Made by a program: the position numbers and the translations under genes
Shown here: piece by piece, positions 57,251 to 64,000 of the stretch
How the letters are laid out: the number at the start of each line of letters is the position of its first letter
Numbering within the stretch: the stretch's first letter is position 1
Assembly (NCBI RefSeq): GCF_002833405.1
Contig: NZ_CP025135.1
Location: forward strand, 973,501 to 1,037,500
Length of the DNA stretch: 64,000 nucleotides
DNA from: Planococcus sp. MB-3u-03
GTDB lineage: Bacteria > Bacillota > Bacilli > Bacillales_A > Planococcaceae
Direction of reading: 5' to 3'
The notes under the pieces: generated by a model
What the model was told of the DNA's origin: nothing
Database searches by the model: none
What the model saw: only the letters and a program-made list of their open reading frames with translations

Positions 57251-57384
57251 GGCGATTCCTCCTGGTTAGCTGATTTCACCTGGGCTTTTGCAGTGGATGC
57301 CTTCAAAACGTAATAGTCGGCTAAAATCAAACGCAATGTGGAGTCAAGCTTATGCGAAGCGCGAATCAAAGAGCGGGAAACTTT

Positions 57385-58749
57385 TTATTTCAAGGTCAAC
57401 AAGCACACCGCTTCAACTTGCGAAGTCTGTGGGAACATATCGACTGGCTGGATGTATTCGACGCGGTAGACCTTCGTCAATTGCTGCAAGTCTTTCGCGA
57501 GTGTCGAAGGATTGCAGGATGTATAGACAAAACGTTTCGGTTTTACTTTCAAGATGGTTTTCAAAAGCGAATCGGCAAGTCCGGTGCGCGGCGGGTCGAC
57601 TGTCAATACATCCGGCACATAACCTTCCTTGCGCCAGGTTTCGAGCCATTTTTCTGCCGTGCCCGTCACATAAGTCGCTTGATGGCCTTGTTTTTTTGCG
57701 TTGGCTTTTGCATCGGCAACGCTTTCCGGGATGGTGTCCATGCCGCGGATTTCACGGGCGGAATCAGCCAGCCACAGGCCGATTGTGCCGACGCCGCAAT
57801 AGGCATCGACGACGGATTCCTTGCCGGTCAGTTTCGCTGCACGCTTAATTTCATCGTAGAGTTTCACGGTCTGCTCCGGATTCAATTGGAAAAATGCGCG
57901 GGCAGACAAGTCGAACGATAATTCGCCTAGTTCTTCGTGAATGGTTGGTTTGCCGAACAGCGTACGCGTTGCCTCGCCGAATACGAGTGAAGTTTTCTCG
58001 TCATTGACGTTTTGGACGATGGACACCAGGTTCGGGTCGATTGCGCTCAAGCGTTCGACGAGCACTTTCTCTTTCGGGATGTCTTTGCGCGTCGTGATCA
58101 GCACAAGCTGGATTTCGCCCGTTTTGACTGCCGTACGGACAGCGATCGTCCGGACCAGCCCTTTCATCGATTTGCCGTCGTAGATGGATAAGTTCAATTC
58201 TTCGATGATGCGCTTCGCGGCATTGGTGATTTTCACCGTGTCCGGATGCTGGACGAGGCATTGTTCGATATCGAGCAGCTGCTGGGAGCCTTCCGCAAAC
58301 AAGCCAGCCATTACTTTGCCGTCTTTCTTGCGTGTTTGGAACTGGCTCTTATTGCGGTAATGCCACGGGTCGTCCATGCCGATCGTCTCACGTACCTGGA
58401 TGTCTGTCCCGCGCAAATAACGGTCAAGTGATTGCAGCACCAGGTCGCGTTTTTCAACGAGCTGCTGGCTATAGGATAAATGCTGCAATTGACATCCGCC
58501 GCATGTTTCAAAAATCGGGCACGGCGGTGTCTGGCGGTGAGGGGAAGCTTTACGGATTTTCAGTATCCGCGCTTGTGCGAAATTATGTTTCACAATGGTC
58601 ACTTGCGCGGTAACTTCTTCGCCTGGCAGTGCCCCCGGAACAAAGACGACATTGCGCTTGAAAAAGCCGACGCCTTCTCCGTTGATGCCGAGTTTTTTAA
58701 TGGTTAAGGGGAATTTCTGCCCCATTTCAATGATTGGTTTTTCAGTCAT
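57385..58749 (-). CDS. 23S rRNA (uracil-C5)-methyltransferase RlmCD paralogue
   Basis: A 454-residue paralogue of the enzyme at 22679, like YfjO of B. subtilis. TRAM domain ([18 protein letters not shown]), iron-sulfur Cys cluster [18 protein letters not shown] loop [13 protein letters not shown], and catalytic Cys in [12 protein letters not shown]. The ATG at 58749 follows AAGGACG; an in-frame GTG at 58758 is possible. Which U residue it modifies is unknown. Frame stays open for 45 codons after its TAA. Confidence 0.9.
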   Translation of the reverse strand: MTEKPIIEMGQKFPLTIKKLGINGEGVGFFKRNVVFVPGALPGEEVTAQVTIVKHNFAQARILKIRKASPHRQTPPCPIFETCGGCQLQHLSYSQQLVEKRDLVLQSLDRYLRGTDIQVRETIGMDDPWHYRNKSQFQTRKKDGKVMAGLFAEGSQQLLDIEQCLVQHPDTVKITNAAKRIIEELNLSIYDGKSMKGLVRTIAVRTAVKTGEIQLVLITTRKDIPKEKVLVERLSAIDPNLVSIVQNVNDEKTSLVFGEATRTLFGKPTIHEELGELSFDLSARAFFQLNPEQTVKLYDEIKRAAKLTGKESVVDAYCGVGTIGLWLADSAREIRGMDTIPESVADAKANAKKQGHQATYVTGTAEKWLETWRKEGYVPDVLTVDPPRTGLADSLLKTILKVKPKRFVYTSCNPSTLAKDLQQLTKVYRVEYIQPVDMFPQTSQVEAVCLLTLK

Positions 58750-58790
58750 GCAGGTCACGTCCTTCAGTTGGTCATCCCTTCATTATACGC

Positions 58791-59690
58791 TTATTTGTAT
58801 ATGTCAGCCAGTGCTTCCGGTAAATTCGGGAACTCAAACTTAAACCCATGGGCGAGAAGGACGGTTGGCAGTGCCCGCTGGCCTTCGAGCACCAGCCTGC
58901 TTTTATCGCCGAGCGCCGCTTTCAACGCAAACGAAGGGGCAGGGATCCAATGAGGCCTGCCGAGCGCCCGCCCGATTTCCTTGCCGAACGCCTTCATGCG
59001 CTGAGGATTCGGTGCCGCCACATTGAAGGGCCCGGTGAGCTCTTCGTGTTCGATGGCAAAAAAGACCGCGCGCGCTGCATCGCGGACGTGGATCCAAGAC
59101 AGCCATTGCCTGCCGCTGCCGACTGTGCCGCCGGCGAACAATTTATACGGAAGCGCCATTAATGGCAGGGCGCCTTCCTCTTTTCCGAGCAGGATGCCGA
59201 AGCGCGCATAAGCGGCGCGGACGCCATCAAGCTGCGCCTGTTCGGCCAAGCTTTCCCAGGCGAGCACCGTTTCTGCAAGAAAATCATTGCCATATTCGCG
59301 GTCAGCTTCGGTATAGGTTTTGTGTTCAGAAGCCGGATATATTCCGATCGCGCTTGCATTGACGAGCACTTCCGGTTTTTTTTCAAGCGCTGAGATGATG
59401 CGCAGCACTTCTTTTGTCGCCGATACGCGGCTTTCGTAGATTTTCTTCTTTTGTTTATCTGTCCATAAGCCGTCGTTGATCGACGTACCGGCCAAGTTGA
59501 CGATCGCATCAATGCCTTCAAGCTGCGCTTCCGGGCGCGCCCCGTCAGACAGCCAGCGGACATACGTGATGCCCCGTTCCTTCGGTTTATCTGAACGTGT
59601 TAAAATAAACACTTCATGTCCTTTTTCCATCAGCAGTTCCGTTAAGACAGAACCGAGAAACCCGGTGCCGCCAGTTATCGCTATTTTCAT
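58791..59690 (-). CDS. yfhF: TIGR01777-type NAD-dependent epimerase (YfhF)
   Basis: A 299-residue SDR-type protein. It begins MKIAITGGTGFLGSVLTELL with the TGGTGFLG nucleotide loop, has NLAGTSINDGLW, and a late WIHVRDAARAV. It is the YfhF/SulA type linked with cell division in cyanobacteria and chloroplasts, with no assigned reaction in Bacillus. GGAGG lies 8 bases before the ATG. Divergent from recX, as in B. subtilis. Confidence 0.9.
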   Translation of the reverse strand: MKIAITGGTGFLGSVLTELLMEKGHEVFILTRSDKPKERGITYVRWLSDGARPEAQLEGIDAIVNLAGTSINDGLWTDKQKKKIYESRVSATKEVLRIISALEKKPEVLVNASAIGIYPASEHKTYTEADREYGNDFLAETVLAWESLAEQAQLDGVRAAYARFGILLGKEEGALPLMALPYKLFAGGTVGSGRQWLSWIHVRDAARAVFFAIEHEELTGPFNVAAPNPQRMKAFGKEIGRALGRPHWIPAPSFALKAALGDKSRLVLEGQRALPTVLLAHGFKFEFPNLPEALADIYK

Positions 59691-59789
59691 TTCCATCGCC
59701 TCCATTTCTATCCCATACCCAATTCGAGCGAAGCATATGCCAAGAGGGCGTGCAAAGTGTATAATGGTAGGAGAAGCGAGGGGAAATTG

Positions 59790-60596
59790 ATGCCGATCAT
59801 TACGAAAATAACCCGCGGAAAAAACAATCCGGAACGCTATAATATTTATTTGGAAGAAAAATTTGCGTTCAGTGTCGACGAAACCTTGATCATCCGCTAC
59901 CAATTGACCAAAGGCAAAGAACTCGACCAGTGGACGATCGAAGAAATGAACTTTGAGGATGAAGTCCGAAAAGCATTCAATAAAGCTTTGCATTACCTCG
60001 GCTTCCGCATGCGCAGCGAAGGCGAAGTCCGGAAGAAACTGAAAGAAAAGGAATTCGGCGAAGCCGTCATCGACGAAGCGGTCAAGAAGCTCTATGAACT
60101 CAGCTTCCTAGATGACCAGCAGTTTTCAGAAGCATTGCTCCGGACGCAAATCAAATCCGGTCAAAAAGGGCCGCGCGCAATCCAGCAGGCCATGCAAACG
60201 AGAGGAATTGATAAGGCTATGCAAAAAGATGTCTTAACAAATTACAGTGAGGAAGAACAGCTTGAAGTCGCCACAGGCCTTGCGGAAAAAATCGCCGCGA
60301 AAGAACAGTCGAAAACCCCGAGCCAGGTCAAACAGAAAATTAATGATTCATTGATGAGAAAAGGCTATCCTTACGGGATCATCAAGCAAGCGATTGAAAC
60401 GCTGGATCTTGAACGCGACGGAGACCAATGGCTCGACAGCGTCCGCCAGCAAGGGGATAAATTATGGCGCAAGCACGAAAGCAAATTGTCGGGGAACGAC
60501 CTTAGCCGGAAAGTGAAGCAAGGCCTGTACCAGAAAGGCTTCCCGGGCGATGTAATCAGCCAGTACATCGAAGAAAAGGAGCTTGAAGATGAGTGA
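59790..60596 (+). CDS. recX: RecA regulator RecX
   Basis: A 268-residue helical-repeat protein that inhibits RecA filaments. FRMRSEGEVRKKLKEKEF is the first repeat, followed by LSFLDDQQFSEALLRTQI and SLMRKGYPYGIIKQAIE. Length fits the long Bacillus form. GAGGGG precedes the ATG; a TATAAT word at 59760 is a possible -10. The stop overlaps the following yfhH start by 8 bases. Confidence 0.9.
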   Translation: MPIITKITRGKNNPERYNIYLEEKFAFSVDETLIIRYQLTKGKELDQWTIEEMNFEDEVRKAFNKALHYLGFRMRSEGEVRKKLKEKEFGEAVIDEAVKKLYELSFLDDQQFSEALLRTQIKSGQKGPRAIQQAMQTRGIDKAMQKDVLTNYSEEEQLEVATGLAEKIAAKEQSKTPSQVKQKINDSLMRKGYPYGIIKQAIETLDLERDGDQWLDSVRQQGDKLWRKHESKLSGNDLSRKVKQGLYQKGFPGDVISQYIEEKELEDE

Positions 60597-60921
60597 GCAT
60601 AAACCATATTCACAAATGGACGAGACGGAACTGCGCAACGAAATCGCCCGTCTGAAAGAAAAAGCGCGCAAGGCGGAACAGCTCGGCATCGTCAATGAAT
60701 TCGCGGTGCTCGAACGGAAAGCCATCATGGCGGCTTCGTTCCTGCTGGATCCAAAAGATTTCAAACCAGGGGAAGTTTACCGCGTGGAAGGCGACCCGAA
60801 TGTTTATTTTCAAATTGATTACCTAAAAGGCAATTTTGCCTGGGGCTACCGCATGGGCGGCGATAAGCACACAGAAGCGCTGCCAATTTCCATGCTGCGC
60901 CCATTGAAGGAAGGGAAGTGA
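60589..60921 (+). CDS. yfhH: YfhH (DUF1811) protein
   Basis: A 110-residue protein. Coiled N-terminal part (ELRNEIARLKEKARKAEQ) and SH3-like C-terminal part (GEVYRVEGDPNVYFQIDYL and on). AAGGAG lies 8 bases before the ATG, inside recX. No function known. Confidence 0.88.
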   Translation: MSEHKPYSQMDETELRNEIARLKEKARKAEQLGIVNEFAVLERKAIMAASFLLDPKDFKPGEVYRVEGDPNVYFQIDYLKGNFAWGYRMGGDKHTEALPISMLRPLKEGK

Positions 60922-60925
60922 ATCG

Positions 60926-61180
60926 ATGAAAGAAGTCATTGAGCAATTAATCATCGAGTTAAGGGAAAAAAATCCGGAGCTGTCGGAAGACAAAGCCCGG
61001 ACATGGATTGAACTTTTAGTATCTGACTTTGAATCTTCTTATGCAAAAGCAGGCTATGATTACCAAGGCACTGCCGTCGTGGAAAAAGTCGTGCGCCAGT
61101 GGATTGAAAGCTATGGCGACAAAATCCACGAATTTGCGGGGAACAACCCAAAATACGCACATCTTTTGCACGATTCTTAA
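60926..61180 (+). CDS. yfhJ: YfhJ (WVELL-motif) protein
   Basis: An 84-residue protein of the family named for its WVELL motif, here WIELL in KARTWIELLVSDFESSYAKA, followed by VVEKVVRQWIESYGDKI. No function known. It is the third gene of the recX unit and ends in a strong terminator. Confidence 0.88.
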   Translation: MKEVIEQLIIELREKNPELSEDKARTWIELLVSDFESSYAKAGYDYQGTAVVEKVVRQWIESYGDKIHEFAGNNPKYAHLLHDS

Positions 61181-61185
61181 ACGAC

Positions 61186-61220
61186 AAAAAACGGCCGGGG
61201 CGAGCACCCCGGCCGTTTTT
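61186..61220. terminator. Bidirectional terminator after yfhJ
   Basis: AAAAAACGGCCGGGG / CCCCGGCCGTTTTT, with a 6-base loop. Confidence 0.9.
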
Positions 61221-61224
61221 CTGT

Positions 61225-62205
61225 TCAGTTATGGCTGAAATCGAGCTTTTTTCTCAATTTGTCTTCACTGAAGATCCATCCTGTATAGGAGTTCAGGATA
61301 TTATGGTCTTCGTCCAGATGGGCAACTGCAACAAACGGATAATAATCGTTGCTGCGGTAGCGCAAATCGATCAAACGCACTTCATAGATTTCCCCGTATT
61401 GGTTGATTTCCCAGCGGTAAAGCGGGGAAAACGAAACGAAAGCATCCAAATTCTTGTCTTTCATCGCCGTTTGGATCAAGGCGTTTTCAGGCATCGGTTT
61501 TTTCAGGAATTTATCGTAAATATTGATCGAACGTCCATAAGCCTGTCCGACATAATGGTGCCGGTCGGTGTCAGCGGCGATGCGCCATTGAAAATAGCGC
61601 ATCGTCGGCGCGACAAATACATCGTTTGTGCCTGGGATCGTATTGCGTATCGCTTGCTTGATCGCTGCCTGCAGCGCAAAGCGAGAGACATAATAGAAGA
61701 ACAAAATAATATACAAAATGCTCATCGTCCAAACAGGATCGGCTCCGAACGCCCAAATCATGAGAGCCACGACATGGGCGCCAAAAATGATCGGGTCAAA
61801 GGTATTGATGACCCCAAGCGCCACCCAATGATTGGAAAATGGCCGCAATGCCTGTGTTCCGTATGAATTAAATATATCCACAAATACATGCAGGAACACG
61901 GCAAGAAAAGTCCATAGCCATAAATGAAGTAGATTAACCTCTGGGAAAATAAGGTAAATTGCGCCAGAGAGCAAAATCGGCCATGACAGTACGGCCGGCA
62001 CGGAATGCGTAATGCCTCGGTGATGGCGGATGTAGACGGCATTGTCGCGCAGTTTCAAAACGGTATCGATATCGGGGATTTGTGAGCCGAAAATGGTGCC
62101 GGTCATGACGGCAGTCCAAGTTGCCGGATGAGCAGCGACAACCGGATCGGCCATTGCCAGGCCGCCGAGCGCAATGCCCATGACGATATGTGTTCCTGTA
62201 TCCAT
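61225..62205 (-). CDS. yfhP: YfhP-type membrane-bound metal-dependent hydrolase
   Basis: A 326-residue membrane protein of the DUF457/YdjM-like family. The N-terminal MDTGTHIVMGIALGGLA and the IPDIDTVLKL and HHRGITHSVPA segments carry the conserved metal-binding His and Asp. Four or five hydrophobic segments follow, then a soluble C-terminal domain of about 130 residues. Divergent from mutY, as in B. subtilis. Real substrate not known. Confidence 0.9.
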   Translation of the reverse strand: MDTGTHIVMGIALGGLAMADPVVAAHPATWTAVMTGTIFGSQIPDIDTVLKLRDNAVYIRHHRGITHSVPAVLSWPILLSGAIYLIFPEVNLLHLWLWTFLAVFLHVFVDIFNSYGTQALRPFSNHWVALGVINTFDPIIFGAHVVALMIWAFGADPVWTMSILYIILFFYYVSRFALQAAIKQAIRNTIPGTNDVFVAPTMRYFQWRIAADTDRHHYVGQAYGRSINIYDKFLKKPMPENALIQTAMKDKNLDAFVSFSPLYRWEINQYGEIYEVRLIDLRYRSNDYYPFVAVAHLDEDHNILNSYTGWIFSEDKLRKKLDFSHN

Positions 62206-62342
62206 CGACGCATCCCCCTTCTTTGCGAGCGTTTATAATATCTTGTGTGCCCGCCATTTGATAAAATAAGCATATTCCTTAAGTATACATACCCGCTTCA
62301 GGGCCGGAATAATCAGCATGAACGGAGGCAGAAAACATAAAT

Positions 62343-64000
<1,658 letters not shown>

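Overview
The window looks like a chromosomal segment of a low-to-mid GC Gram-positive of the order Bacillales, most likely family Planococcaceae (Planococcus-like); the genus is inference. The basis is gene content and order: the left third follows the Bacillus subtilis pur-yer order (purN, purH, purD, yerA, yerB, yerC, pcrB, pcrA, ligA, camS/yerH, gatCAB, dgkB/yerQ, rlmCD/yefA), and the right end follows the yfk-yfj-yfh order (yfkK, yfkH, yfkF, yfjO-like, yfhF, recX, yfhH, yfhJ, yfhP, mutY, fabL). Strong AGGAGG-type ribosome binding sites, many Rho-independent terminators, a TPP riboswitch and FabL agree with this.

Layout. 1-16.8 kb: end of the purine operon, then DNA replication/repair (pcrA, ligA), the archaeal-type lipid enzyme PcrB and the glutamine amidotransferase for tRNA (gatCAB). 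16.8-17.8 kb: about 1 kb of gene-free repeat DNA. 17.8-27.6 kb: a thioredoxin-fold protein, dgkB, a NUDIX enzyme, a three-subunit bd quinol oxidase operon (cydA-cydB and a 36-residue cydS), rlmCD, and small accessory genes including an AAC(3)-I-like acetyltransferase and an FbpA-like peptide. 27.6-37.5 kb: a TetR/DHA2 efflux pair, a DEAD-box helicase, an M29 aminopeptidase, a secreted GDSL hydrolase, an M20 peptidase, riboswitch-controlled thiT, a second-type methionine aminopeptidase and a TspO-like membrane protein. 37.6-49 kb: PepF-like peptidase, acetyltransferase, DinB protein, carbonic anhydrase, MreBH, a second M29 aminopeptidase, the pseudouridine catabolic pair psuK-psuG with a striking palindromic operator, and a flavin monooxygenase/methyltransferase cassette. 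49-64 kb: AGCS symporter, YtxH/YihY membrane proteins, a ZosA-like P-type ATPase, an orphan operator-promoter with a short terminated transcript, OsmC, an MFS protein, and the yfj/yfh block.

The most pervasive oddity is more than 25 frame disruptions in about ten short patches. Nearly all are missing bases in homopolymer runs, and they hit indispensable genes such as gatA and gatB, so I read most of them as consensus errors rather than decay; affected genes are given at their full reconstructed extent. The features that look most novel are (i) a nested-hairpin repeat element present twice with compensatory arm changes, one copy inserted inside another structured tandem repeat, (ii) the self-regulating look of the HTH-PsuK kinase operon, (iii) the orphan 11-7-11 operator/promoter transcript near 54.8 kb, and (iv) the monooxygenase-methyltransferase pair of unknown substrate.
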